A DNA stretch of 64,000 bases from Bacteroidota bacterium (GTDB taxonomy: Bacteria; Bacteroidota; Bacteroidia; Chitinophagales; Saprospiraceae), in assembly GCA_016124585.1 (NCBI GenBank), contig WGNL01000005.1:1-64000 (forward strand). The letters are read 5' to 3'. Numbering within the stretch: the first letter of the stretch is position 1; every line of letters begins with the position of its first letter. Positions 52,401-59,535 of this stretch are shown here, one piece after another. The notes beneath the pieces are model-generated. The model was not told the origin of the DNA, did no database searches, and worked only from the letters and a program-made list of their open reading frames with translations. The translations under genes and the position numbers were made by a program.

Positions 52401-53610
52401 GGTCGCCATTCTTTGCATCAAGCATGATTTCAAAGTTGCCGAGACTGTTGAAAGTGTAACTGGGATTGGTTGCTACGGCAAACTGCGTCCCATTTACCGT
52501 CCAAATGTAGTCGGTCCCACCAGTGGTTGTATTCGTGAAATTTACAGTTCCACCTATGTTCACGGTCATAGCGCTAGCAGAAAAATTAGCAGTGATGGGA
52601 CTCAAGCAAGGGTCTTGGCAGGAAATGGAATTGAGTAGGCTCTCCCGACCATTTTCGATGAAAAAAGCCATGCGATCGGCCTGGCCTTGGGTAAAGCCGT
52701 TTCTACAGGGCTTGTTGTTATAGTCCATGTAATCCCAGTTTATGTCATTTTGGTCAGTCATGAAGCCAGATTGAGCATCTGTATTGCAAGAGTTGATAAT
52801 TGCAGAACAGTCGCCGGGCGGGGAGGTGGTGCTGTCCGGAGGTGTATCGCAAACGTGGTCGCCATCCATCAGGCAGTCAACATTGTAGCAACCACCCTCA
52901 AACGTATGATAGAGCCCAAGGTAATGCCCCATTTCGTGTACTAATGTGGAGTGGCCATTGCCAATATCGGGTAGTAGGCTGCCAAGCATCACCACGCCAT
53001 CATCTGGGTCGCCATGCGAACTTGGAAAGTGGGCATAACCAGCGATATTGCCAGCCTCAATGCTACGGACAAGCCATATGTTAATATATTCCAATGGGTT
53101 CCATCGGATGAGGTCTTTCATTTGAATTTCCGAATCGAATGTGGAATTGGTAAGAGGGGAAACGACTCGGTTAATGCCCGTTGTTGCATTGCCGTTAGGG
53201 TCACGTTTTGCTAGGCAAAATTGGATTTTTGTGTCAACGCCTTCGTTCCCACCGTAATAGTTGATGTTTGCGTAAGCATCGTTTAGGTTATTCAATGCCG
53301 TGAGCACTTGGGTATCCGTGATGTTTTCAGAGCCATTCTGGTGGATGATGTGGAAAACAACGGGGAGTGTGTAGTCAGCCATTTTTTGGTGACTATCTCC
53401 TTTTTGGTGAGCCTCAGCCGCAAGGTGATCCAACTGTAGTTGCAGCTGTCGTTTTTCTGGATGTTGGCGAAAGCGCAATTCCGTTAGAATTTGTTCGCCA
53501 CATTCCTGTGGAGCGTCGGTCATGGCCGTGGTTTCGGGCAAATGTTGCTTGACTGCGCTGTTTTGCAGCGTTAAAAAGAACGGAACAAGATAGGTGAAGA
53601 AGCGTAGCAT
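46471..53610 (-). CDS. 2379-residue T9SS type B protein with M43-type metalloprotease domain
   Basis: A giant secreted multidomain protein. Signal peptide (MLRFFTYLVPFFLTLQ). An M43 pappalysin-like metalloprotease domain with zinc motif HEMGHYLGLYH near 224-234 lies at about 70-330. Two PKD-like domains (about 337-415 and 417-495) follow, then two homologous blocks of about 430 residues with beta-propeller-like repeats (about 500-945 and 945-1367). A CARDB-like domain (about 1370-1500) is followed by Ig-like segments, eight 51-residue Cys-containing repeats (about 1643-2057), more Ig-like sequence, and the gliding-motility-type C-terminal domain (AYIPNAFSPNGDGINDVFYV ... FDRWGEMVFE). This terminus sends proteins through T9SS and anchors them to the surface. 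Likely a processed surface protease or adhesin. Confidence 0.85.
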   Translation of the reverse strand: MLRFFTYLVPFFLTLQNSAVKQHLPETTAMTDAPQECGEQILTELRFRQHPEKRQLQLQLDHLAAEAHQKGDSHQKMADYTLPVVFHIIHQNGSENITDTQVLTALNNLNDAYANINYYGGNEGVDTKIQFCLAKRDPNGNATTGINRVVSPLTNSTFDSEIQMKDLIRWNPLEYINIWLVRSIEAGNIAGYAHFPSSHGDPDDGVVMLGSLLPDIGNGHSTLVHEMGHYLGLYHTFEGGCYNVDCLMDGDHVCDTPPDSTTSPPGDCSAIINSCNTDAQSGFMTDQNDINWDYMDYNNKPCRNGFTQGQADRMAFFIENGRESLLNSISCQDPCLSPITANFSASAMTVNIGGTVNFTNTTTGGTDYIWTVNGTQFAVATNPSYTFNSLGNFEIMLDAKNGDPNCSSKKTLTIEVVCPVTASFSTSNVYATPGETVNFTNNSTAANSYAWTVNGTMAGNAANFSNIFSSTGQYNICLEAGNGLCTKQLCQLVFVLEPTTNGDCESSFVRRIGNQGENEESYYMVPDGTGNYFLAGSASSKSLIMRLDPSGNILMQRTYDFTNGNDFISCMMVDDQGFLVGSARDQLNSSNSNVQFKINWQSGGVLWEKQITNPSLVVFNKVYQVPASGNYVFYGYATNAIDEYIAEVNKNTGAVNWQSQSDYGGNTDVLIGNFITNNAIYFSGVARPGSGLDEIRPTLSKFDLNGNRIWTKTHLRSPAQSARLYNLDLLVENDTIVNVGRGSLTDDYTNNFKLLFYKTNLNGNLILAKSYAVGGATNTGGFTIIPIPDGYIVQGTFAEGGTTTQMLITRLNKQGNVIWAKKINTSMPGSALTIPKRGILVDGNFVVFSTQTTQYDSGLNNDLLFGKIALNGQVNNANCPLIEDITLIEQNIPNPYEGTLAPNTFSTAYPYLNVSHSPEDANLPLNDIPSCECTNSNDGCNGSYIESLGESNTTEFTHAILTLPDGNILIGGNHANASLLMLTTPGGEIIWSKTFDFTSGNDFIFEMMLDSDGMLVATGRDQLNTTNNSYLFKFNLQTQTIIWQKLFPVSFARLEVLLEKSTGGNYYVLGMVNDDNMYMEIERNTGNLVAIKEFDYGTTDHFLAGKVYNGAIYTVGVQRNGGLGDIRAAMSKLSLTGTQIWTRFYFNSLSETARTYFYENLIENDSIIAYGRGDLNGSSFTDGEILLMKADLDGNFAWAKRYNIPNSNTEFSGSFIPIPDGYIMQGNHILNSNGQSQFFIIRVDKQGNLIWAKTIKNINGDWGKYAAYQNGFIYFVGRSNQIDASGDIMLGKISLEGEAIGPGCTNLDDLTVTVNNVTNTYDGQHLLTNVNTPYTWSNANLSPVDVQLQTTYFPGCECTETGVDTCANGLPINTTPDAFLQNISAQCNGDSMLVNFEVCNADSVALPQGTPISFYQNNPTNTNASLLATIQLDKQVLPGTCEQFTLSVPLPPNQQIFAVVNDDGTTPTPFDLATDFPNTTTQECDFTNNIASFTVNYTPPVLELGPDISACDFSVTELDAGSGFASYLWYDNSTEQTLTAWQPGTYSVTVTDLCGGTQTDEITFSTIPSTVLEIGMDTLSVCEGDSATLTVSGFSGYQWFPADLVDCPTCPSITVTNPVDTCLILVATDGNGCYSTDTVCLKTIQAVSTTDTMQFCQGDTVIIFGNPVTSAGDYSMVFASQNGCDSTTTITLVAATDTVQIMEQATICMGMSYDFFGMQLTTTGQYDHVDISGTCPVNNQLILSVLDTFFISENITICEGDTAIIFGNPVTSPGVFSMVFASQNTCDSTHQITLTVLDSVLVSETIIICENETADIFGTPTNAPGIYSQTFAMTNGCDSTVVIELVVHDTFSINQNINICQGDSVLIFGNWETQSGIFNQNLSTANGCDSTVTINLTVSPTFQTAESISICEGQNADIFGTLTSIPGTYSMTFPSQNGCDSTHTIDLMVLDSVLTSETIIICETETANIFGTQTNQPGTYSEIYPLPGGCDSTHVIELVVNDTALVLQNLSICAGDSILIFGNWESQPGIFTQTIAAQNGCDSTTVANLSVGQSFQINFEKETACPLLFDGSVTAIPNGGMPPYIFNWENDTVFTNQLTHLDVGTYYVTVTDQSGCAVVDSVTLGAAMRPEVTSEVENASCFGVNDGTLTIVADDPTLQFSMQGSPISSQVFYDSIFAGSYQYFVVDTFGCIWEEVYFITAPNKIVLQLPNSIEAPMCDSVQLNASSTTSPLTWSWSPPDFLSCTDCPDPIASPFMTTTYYLMVTDSNGCKALDSIVVNVDFEGKAYIPNAFSPNGDGINDVFYVLGRCVKEVKILRIFDRWGEMVFEKSNTPPNDPLYGWNGKFRGKDMNSDVFVYYVVVELADGNTSELKGDVTLMR
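47440..48680 (-). repeat. Eight tandem repeats of about 153 bp inside the giant T9SS gene
   Basis: Each unit encodes about 51 residues following a pattern of xxIxICxGDxxxxFGN, xxxxPGxYSxxF and NGCDSTxxIxLxV. Each has two cysteines that could form one disulfide. Units 4 and 7 are near-copies (SETIIICE), as are 3 and 6. Unit 2 is the most divergent, reading GTCPVNNQL in place of NGCDST. Confidence 0.85.
49520..52110 (-). repeat. Internal duplication of a ~430-residue propeller-like block in the giant T9SS gene
   Basis: Block 1 (about 52110-50790) and block 2 (about 50790-49520) align along their length: YDFTNGNDFISCMM with FDFTSGNDFIFEMM, GSARDQLNSSN with GRDQLNTTN, FTIIPIPDGYIVQG with GSFIPIPDGYIMQG, RLNKQGNVIWAKKI with RVDKQGNLIWAKTI. 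Block 1 is visibly richer in A/T at the DNA level. Confidence 0.8.
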
Positions 53611-53707
53611 GAAATTGATTTTAGGTATTGAATTGGGTTTGCGTCAAAAGTTGACGAGTTTTGCGATTCATAGCAGTTGCAAAAAAACAAAATCTTTTTA
53701 AGATTAC

Positions 53708-55207
53708 ATGGGTGTCATCAAACGGCAAGGTATTAAGCAGAGCGTGGTAACATATATGGGAGTCGCCATCGGAATGGTGAACGTGCTTTTTGTTTATCCT
53801 GCTTTTTTGAAAGAAGACCAAATTGGCATCATTTCCTATGTGCGTGAAACAGCAGCTATGCTTTCCCTTTTTGTGTTTCTTGGGAGTGCGGATTTAATCG
53901 TCCGTTTTTTTCCTCATTTTAAAGATGATGCCAAGAAAAACAACGGCTTCCTTTTTATAATAACGGCCATACTTACATTGGGCTGTTTGTTTTTTACCAT
54001 ACTTTGTCTGATATTTAAGCATAGGATTTATGATTTTTATGGGGGAAAAGAAGAGCCATTATTATACCTGCAATTTGCTTTCTTGATATTGCCATTCACT
54101 GTCTTAATAGCTTTCGGTAACCTATTTTCTACTTATGCTGCGAATTTTCAACGAATAGTCGTGCCAGCCATATTCAATGAATTTTTCCCTAAAATTGGTG
54201 TTCCATTATTGGTGCTCGCATTTTACAAAAATTGGATTTCATTTGAATATATCATGTACGGTTCGCTTTGCATTTATGTAGCCGTTCTTTTAGGGCAAAT
54301 ATGGTATTTGAATTACCTGGGTAAACTGCACCTTCGACCCGATTTTAGGCAATTAAATGCAAGCGTCATTAAGGAAATGTCCAAGTTCAGTTTGTACGGT
54401 TTTCTTGGAAGTTTGGGGAGCCGTTTCTCTTCTGAGTTCATCAATTTTTTCATGTTGGGCACTATTTCAACCTTGGCAAATACAGGTATTTATACCATTG
54501 CTTATTCGATATCCAATGTTATTGATGTGCCTCGAAAAGCAATTTCCCGGATTGTTTCGCCATTAATTGCTGATAAATTCAAAGAAAAAAAACTGGACGA
54601 AATCGAAGATATATATCATAGAACTTCACTGAATCAACTTATAGTTGGATTATTGGTGTTTCTTTCCATCTGGGTTTCTATTGACCAGATATTTCAAATA
54701 ATGCCCAATGGGGAATCTTTTGCAACAGGAAAATATATTGTGCTTCTTCTAGGTCTTGCCCGAATTGTTGACATGATGACAGGTGTCAATTCTGAAATAT
54801 TGAGCTTTTCAAAAGATTACCGATTTAATTTCTATTTGATACTTTTTATGGCAGTGGTGCACATATGCTCCAATTTATTTTTTATAAAAAACTATGGCCT
54901 CATTGGCGTTGGAATTGCTACGCTCACCACGCTCACGCTTTTTAATTTAGCAAAATATGTCGTATTGAAATGGCGACTAGGTATGCAGCCATTTACAAGA
55001 GCAACTGCTTTAATATTGGGGGCGGCAGGTATCGCTTACTTCTTTTCAAGTTTGATACCCTTAACACATTTAGCATTAATTGATGCAGCTATACGCTCAG
55101 GTTTATTTGCCTTTTTATTTGTCTTGCTAATTCTATGGCTTAAAATAGCACCTGATGTTACGCATTTGGCAAACAATATGGTTGAAAATGCTAGGAAATA
55201 TTTCTAA
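53708..55207 (+). CDS. Polysaccharide flippase (Wzx/MVF-type oligosaccharide translocase)
   Basis: A 499-residue inner-membrane protein with about 14 transmembrane helices, opening GVIKRQGIKQSVVTYMGVAIGMVNVLFVYP and containing FVFLGSADLIVRFFPHF and ISTLANTGIYTIAYSISNVIDVP, typical of Bacteroidota Wzx-like translocases. It moves lipid-linked sugars across the inner membrane. The gene is more AT-rich than its neighbours, which can reflect transfer. It is divergent from the giant T9SS gene (97 bases), whose operon includes a glycosyltransferase, suggesting a shared role in surface glycans. Confidence 0.88.
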   Translation: MGVIKRQGIKQSVVTYMGVAIGMVNVLFVYPAFLKEDQIGIISYVRETAAMLSLFVFLGSADLIVRFFPHFKDDAKKNNGFLFIITAILTLGCLFFTILCLIFKHRIYDFYGGKEEPLLYLQFAFLILPFTVLIAFGNLFSTYAANFQRIVVPAIFNEFFPKIGVPLLVLAFYKNWISFEYIMYGSLCIYVAVLLGQIWYLNYLGKLHLRPDFRQLNASVIKEMSKFSLYGFLGSLGSRFSSEFINFFMLGTISTLANTGIYTIAYSISNVIDVPRKAISRIVSPLIADKFKEKKLDEIEDIYHRTSLNQLIVGLLVFLSIWVSIDQIFQIMPNGESFATGKYIVLLLGLARIVDMMTGVNSEILSFSKDYRFNFYLILFMAVVHICSNLFFIKNYGLIGVGIATLTTLTLFNLAKYVVLKWRLGMQPFTRATALILGAAGIAYFFSSLIPLTHLALIDAAIRSGLFAFLFVLLILWLKIAPDVTHLANNMVENARKYF

Positions 55208-55360
55208 TGTATAGTGAAGGTAGGATGATTTCAACTTAAAATATTCGTAAAAATATAATCTACCTCACAGGCAGTTAGTCTGTTCGAAAATATTCAGTAC
55301 GATTTAACTGGACTACTCTCAAATTCCAAAACCGGACGCTTCCAGTAGTCCGCCACTCGC

Positions 55361-55368
55361 TACATTTG
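55361..55368 (+). promoter_or_regulatory. -7 box of the dinB-type gene
   Basis: TACATTTG matches TAnnTTTG and lies 20 bases before the ATG at 55389. No TTG is at the expected -33 distance. The rest of the 55208-55388 gap holds nothing recognisable. Confidence 0.4.
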
Positions 55369-55388
55369 TCCCAAGAAAAACAATTTTC

Positions 55389-55913
55389 ATGAAAAAATCC
55401 GACCTAAGCTGGGCTCCCGGCTACTTCAATACCTACATCAACAAGGTTCCTGATGTTGAACTGACCGAAGCCTTCGCTCAAAGCATTTCAGAACTTCACA
55501 ATCTGGACATGGCCAAGTTGCGCAGCCTCGGCGATCAAGTGTATGCTCCCGGCAAATGGACGGTGCGTGACATCATCCAGCATCTCAGTGATTGTGAGCG
55601 GGTCTTCGCCTACCGTGCACTCCGTTTTGCGCGCAACGATAAGACCCCAATGCCAAGCTTTGATGAAAACCTATTTGCTGAAACTGCTGGTGCCAATACT
55701 CGCCCATTGGAGCAAGTGCTGGAAGAGTTGAAGCTAGTAAGGGCGAGCACCATTGCCTTGTTCGATACTTTCAGCGATGAGTCACTGCTAAGAACTGGCG
55801 TGATGGCTGGGATGGAACTACCAGTTTTGGCACTTGGGTTTACGTTAGCTGGCCACCAAATCCACCATTTTGACATACTAGTGGAACGGTATTTCCCTCT
55901 GCTTAATGCTTAA
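55389..55913 (+). CDS. DinB family (bacillithiol-transferase-like) protein
   Basis: A 174-residue four-helix-bundle protein. The metal histidine motif is IIQHLSDCERVFAYRALRFARND, and the C-terminal GHQIHHFDILVERYFPL supplies the other two His ligands of the DinB/YfiT fold. Relatives are metal-dependent thiol transferases. The following FMN split-barrel gene starts 8 bases after its stop, so the two are translationally close and probably one operon. Confidence 0.88.
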   Translation: MKKSDLSWAPGYFNTYINKVPDVELTEAFAQSISELHNLDMAKLRSLGDQVYAPGKWTVRDIIQHLSDCERVFAYRALRFARNDKTPMPSFDENLFAETAGANTRPLEQVLEELKLVRASTIALFDTFSDESLLRTGVMAGMELPVLALGFTLAGHQIHHFDILVERYFPLLNA

Positions 55914-55921
55914 TTTTTGCC

Positions 55922-56569
55922 ATGAAAACTAAAAACTCCCGCACCGAAGGCAGCCGTTACTACCCGAAACGCTACGATTTTGACCCCAACTCCCGAAACG
56001 CCATCTTGGATGAAGGCTTGGTCTGTCACGTATCGTTCTTGGTTGATAATCAGCCGTTTATCATCCCTACTAGCTACTGCCGGGTGGACGATACCATCTA
56101 TTTGCATGGCTCTGTCGGGAGCCATTTTTTCATGCAAATGGCAAAGGGTATCCCTGTTTGTGTGGCAGTGACGCATGTGGATGGACTGGTGCTGGCCCGC
56201 TCCGTTTTTCACCACTCCATGAACTACCGCTCGGTGGTAACCTTTGGCAAAACACGCTTAGTTGAGACCGAGGAGGAGCGCTGGTTGGCTGCAGAAAAAT
56301 TCACAGAGCATGTTATCCCTGGTCGTTGGGAGGAGGCTAGGCAGCCAAACAAATCTGAATTGAAAAAGACCATGTTCATCGCAGTAGAAATAGAAGAAGC
56401 CAGTGTAAAATACCGAGCGCACGGTGTGGTTGATGATGAGGAGGATTTAGGGATGGGTATTTGGTCTGGCGTCATTCCGCTAAAACTTGCGCCGCAACAA
56501 ATAGAATCGGATGAGGCGGGCATTGCCAATGTTAAAATGCCTGATTATGTGAAAAATTATCAGCGATGA
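55922..56569 (+). CDS. Pyridoxamine 5'-phosphate oxidase family protein (flavin-nucleotide-binding)
   Basis: A 215-residue FMN split-barrel protein: YYPKRYDFDPNSRNAILDEGLVCHVSFLVDNQPFIIPTSY, then YLHGSVGSHFFMQMA and VDGLVLARSVFHHSMNYRSVV, the usual pattern of this flavin-binding subgroup. It is distinct from the smaller split-barrel gene at 22747-23304. Co-transcribed with the DinB-like gene upstream; an EamA transporter follows after 43 bases. Confidence 0.87.
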   Translation: MKTKNSRTEGSRYYPKRYDFDPNSRNAILDEGLVCHVSFLVDNQPFIIPTSYCRVDDTIYLHGSVGSHFFMQMAKGIPVCVAVTHVDGLVLARSVFHHSMNYRSVVTFGKTRLVETEEERWLAAEKFTEHVIPGRWEEARQPNKSELKKTMFIAVEIEEASVKYRAHGVVDDEEDLGMGIWSGVIPLKLAPQQIESDEAGIANVKMPDYVKNYQR

Positions 56570-56612
56570 ATCCTCATTTTCATAATTTCCAAATGAAGCT
56601 ATCGCCCAGTTC

Positions 56613-57478
56613 ATGAAATCACCTTCCTTGGCCAACTGGCTTACCCTGATCTTTTTATCCTTGATTTGGGGCAGTAGTTTTATCCTCATCAAAAAAGGTT
56701 TGCAGGGCTTTGGCTTCGTGGAAGCGGCTAGCATCCGATTAATGGCTGGTGGCTTGGTTTTCTTGCCATTTGGGATTTATCATGCCAAAAACATTCCTAA
56801 AAAAAGTTGGCCATACGTGGTGCTGGTGACGTTTGTTGGCATGTTCATTCCCGCTTTTTTGTTCTGCTTAGCGCAACAACATGTGCAGAGTGCCGTGGCT
56901 GGTATCATGAATGCGCTGACACCAGTTTTTACTTTTGTTTTCTCCATTTTTTTATTCAAAAAAGCTTACCGGCTGAGCCATGTTGCTGGCCTGTTGTTAG
57001 GTTTGGTCTGTGCCACCATGCTTATCGTTGAACGGTCGGATGATGCTTTTTCTCTGAATATCTATGCAGGGCTGATAGTATTGGCTACGATATGCTACGG
57101 TCTAAATATCAATTTGGTCAAGAACTTCTTGGGAGATGTTTCGTCTGTGGCGCTTTCAACGGTGTCGGTATCCTTGGGGGGATTCTTTCTTTCTTGTTCA
57201 TCTTTTTGCCACGCCATGAACATTACGTCATGACGGAAGAACGCTGGCTGCCGCTGGGGGCGCTGGCCTTGTTGGGTGTTATGAGCACCGCATTGGCACA
57301 ACTATTTTTTTACAAATTGATAAAAAACACCTCGGCCATTTTCGCCAGTTCCACTACTTATATCATTCCTATCGTGGCAGTGATGTGGGGGCTGCTGGAC
57401 GGGGAGGTTTTTCATTGGGTACATGCTATTAGTATTGCCGGTATCCTGACGGCAGTGGTGCTGATACGTAAGGAATAA
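56613..57478 (+). pseudogene. EamA/DMT-family transporter, split by a one-base frameshift
   Basis: The first frame (56613-57233) encodes the opening of a ten-helix DMT exporter (LANWLTLIFLSLIWGSSFILIKKGL, first EamA domain) through VALSTVSVSLGGFF, then drifts into nonsense. The second frame carries on the protein from GGILSFLFIFLPRHEHYVM to SIAGILTAVVLIRKE. The frames switch at a run of six G (57176-57181). Adding one G restores a continuous protein reading SLGGILSFLF, of about 288 residues, the normal length. It may be a real inactivating deletion, phase-variable, or a sequencing error in the homopolymer. Its stop abuts that of the convergent OmpA gene. Confidence 0.85.
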
Positions 57479-58369
57479 TCACTGTTTTTTTACTTCCTTC
57501 AACATTTTCCGCACATCATCCACCCGCTGTTGGAACACGATTTCAATACGGCGGTTCATGGAGCGGCCGTCTTCAGTTTCATTGGAGGTTTTTGGTTCAA
57601 AATCTCCCCGACCTGCCGCCGTAAGTTGTACCCCATTCATGTAAAAATCATGGGTCAGCATCTCCGTCACTGCAACCGCACGGCTGGAACTAAAGTCGAG
57701 GCGGTTCTTGAATCCCTTCATTGCCGACTGGCTGTCTGAGTGTCCTACGATTTGAATTTGCAGCTCTGGGTGGTTGTTGAGCACCCTTGCAATTTTTTCT
57801 ACAACGGCATTTGCCGTCTTCGAAAACTGGTCAGTGCCAGGTTTAAAAAGCTGCCGCTCTGAGACCACCAAATAACCTTTATAGTCCTTGTGTTCATAGC
57901 TGAAATCACGAGGAGGTGCATCTTGAAATGCTGCTTTGAATTCGTTCAAAATTGCCTCTATGCCATCTTCCTGGCTCTGCATGGTAGTACCTAAATTGCT
58001 GATAACTTGTTCTTTGTCAGCAATTTGTGCATCTCTTGTCCGTATCTCTTCATTCAGCGATTGTTGGGTGGAGGAAGACTGTTTCCCAAGTCTTTCAATT
58101 TCCTTTTCCAGTTTTTTTATTTCTACGACCTGCTTGTCATAAATTTCTCGCAACCCATTTCCTTCGCCTGTTTTTTCCGCAACTTTTAATTTCAGTTGTC
58201 CGACTTCACGGCTTAGCTCCAAGTTTCGCACATTCAGCACATAGGAAAGACTGTCACGGTTAGCCATCTCTCTTCGAAATTTTTTCTTGCCAACGCAACC
58301 TGTGTTAGTTGTGAGAATAAGTAAAAGCAGCATCCCCAGTGGGAAAAGGTATTGAAATTGAATTTTCAT
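57479..58369 (-). CDS. OmpA-family lipoprotein
   Basis: A 296-residue outer-membrane lipoprotein. Lipobox TNTGC (Cys25), a coiled coil at about 45-130 (KLKVAEKTGEGNGLREIYDKQVVEIKKLEKEIERLGKQ), and a C-terminal OmpA peptidoglycan-binding domain (QLFKPGTDQFSKTANAVVEKIARVL, IVGHSDSQ, GRGDFEPKTSNETEDGRSMNRRIEIVF). Links the outer membrane to the cell wall. It lies downstream of the coiled-coil membrane gene at 58480-59391 on the same strand, but two hairpins separate them. Confidence 0.9.
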   Translation of the reverse strand: MKIQFQYLFPLGMLLLLILTTNTGCVGKKKFRREMANRDSLSYVLNVRNLELSREVGQLKLKVAEKTGEGNGLREIYDKQVVEIKKLEKEIERLGKQSSSTQQSLNEEIRTRDAQIADKEQVISNLGTTMQSQEDGIEAILNEFKAAFQDAPPRDFSYEHKDYKGYLVVSERQLFKPGTDQFSKTANAVVEKIARVLNNHPELQIQIVGHSDSQSAMKGFKNRLDFSSSRAVAVTEMLTHDFYMNGVQLTAAGRGDFEPKTSNETEDGRSMNRRIEIVFQQRVDDVRKMLKEVKKQ

Positions 58370-58390
58370 TTTTTAAAGCTGAAATTATCA

Positions 58391-58434
58391 AAAAACAAAC
58401 CTGCCAGCGTGTCTTCGGTGGCAGGTTTTTAGGA
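58391..58434 (-). terminator. Terminator hairpin upstream of the OmpA gene
   Basis: AAACCTGCCA (58397-58406) pairs with TGGCAGGTTT (58419-58428); the minus-strand product ends in a T-rich run (A-rich on plus at 58391-58395). It would end transcripts coming from 59391-58480. Confidence 0.7.
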
Positions 58435-58435
58435 A

Positions 58436-58466
58436 GCATTGGCTGGGTGAGACACCCAGCCAATGC
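58436..58466. terminator. Perfect 14-bp hairpin downstream of the coiled-coil gene
   Basis: Arms 58436-58449 and 58453-58466 are perfectly complementary around a 3-base loop (AGA). It lies 14 bases after the stop of the minus-strand gene; together with the next hairpin it forms a double terminator or a 3'-end protector. Confidence 0.6.
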
Positions 58467-58479
58467 TGAATTTTTGGGT

Positions 58480-59391
58480 TTACTGGAGCCTGAAACTAGC
58501 AGCTCCCAGCAGGCCAATGTCTGTGTAGACAGCAACCCGGTAATATCCACTTTTCAGCTTGTCTTCCAACTCATGGGTGAATGTGAGACGCTGATTTTCT
58601 ACAATGTCAGTGTCCTTTTTCTGCACAGCTTGGATATCCTGTGTTTGCCCATTGACAGTCACCTGTGCTTGAATCGGGTTAGCATATTTGATTGGTGTGC
58701 CCTTATCATCGGTGATGACAAGGTAAAGCGGCCGCAAGCCTCGGTATTGTTGTTTGACATCTGTCAAGTCGAAGCTTATGAGAATGCGACGAGCACGCCC
58801 AGCTTTTGCAGTAGCTTTTGGCCTTTTCCGCTCTACTTCTACCCGGAAGGCACTGGCTTTGAAATTGGCTAGGGTCAGCTTCTTCATTTCATCCTGCATG
58901 GTTTTGTTCAGGGTCGCCAAAGCGTCGTTCTCGCCTTTTGCAGTGGCAAGGTCGTTGGTAAGCTGGCCTGTTACCATGCGCAGGCTGTCATTTTCTGATT
59001 GAAGGTCTTTGATATTGCCTTCGAGCTGCATCTTGGCCTTCAGCAATTCCTCAATTTGGGACTTCAGGTTGGATGTCTCGCTGGCTCGCTGTTTTTTAAT
59101 CTTCGTAATGGCAGCAGATTGCGAAGCAATGGTAGATTCTGCTTTGTCTACTGAGCCTTGCAGGTTTTTATTTTCTTCGGCAAGTGTGACATAAGCCGTT
59201 TGAAGGCTGTCAACTTGGTGCTGCAGATTATCCCGCAACCCAGACAGGTCGCCTACCTGCCCGGTCAATTCTTCGTTTTGAGATGCAAGTTCATTTTTTG
59301 CACTGTTGGCTTTGTAACCCCAAACTCCCAAGCCAATGAGGCCAAGCAACAAGAGGATAACGAGTATTAGCAAACCTTTTTTAGCGTCCAT
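58480..59391 (-). CDS. Conserved coiled-coil membrane protein of unknown function
   Basis: A 303-residue protein. One N-terminal transmembrane helix (GLLILVILLLLGLIGLGVWGY), then a long periplasmic coiled coil to about residue 180 (repeats of NEELTGQVGDLSGLRDNLQHQVDSLQTAY type), then a small C-terminal beta domain from about 190 (FRVEVERKRPKATAKAGRARRILISFDL ... YYRVAVYTDIGLLGAASFRL). Similar proteins occur throughout Bacteroidota without an assigned role. The neighbouring OmpA lipoprotein also has a coiled coil, so envelope structure is a possible theme. Confidence 0.7.
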   Translation of the reverse strand: MDAKKGLLILVILLLLGLIGLGVWGYKANSAKNELASQNEELTGQVGDLSGLRDNLQHQVDSLQTAYVTLAEENKNLQGSVDKAESTIASQSAAITKIKKQRASETSNLKSQIEELLKAKMQLEGNIKDLQSENDSLRMVTGQLTNDLATAKGENDALATLNKTMQDEMKKLTLANFKASAFRVEVERKRPKATAKAGRARRILISFDLTDVKQQYRGLRPLYLVITDDKGTPIKYANPIQAQVTVNGQTQDIQAVQKKDTDIVENQRLTFTHELEDKLKSGYYRVAVYTDIGLLGAASFRLQ

Positions 59392-59535
59392 TTATACAAG
59401 GATTTAAAGTTGAAGGTGAAAAGATTGAATGGATAATTTTAAGTGCCCGTAAGCTAGGAAAATAAAAGCAAAAATAGACTTGATGTTGTGTTGGACAAGG
59501 CCGTAACATTGATTTTCACCAAATTTTAATCAAGA

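Noticed and set aside
57176-57181. Programmed ribosomal frameshifting in the EamA gene
   Set aside because: There is no slippery heptamer with a downstream structure, and the family is normally encoded in one frame; deletion or sequencing error is simpler.
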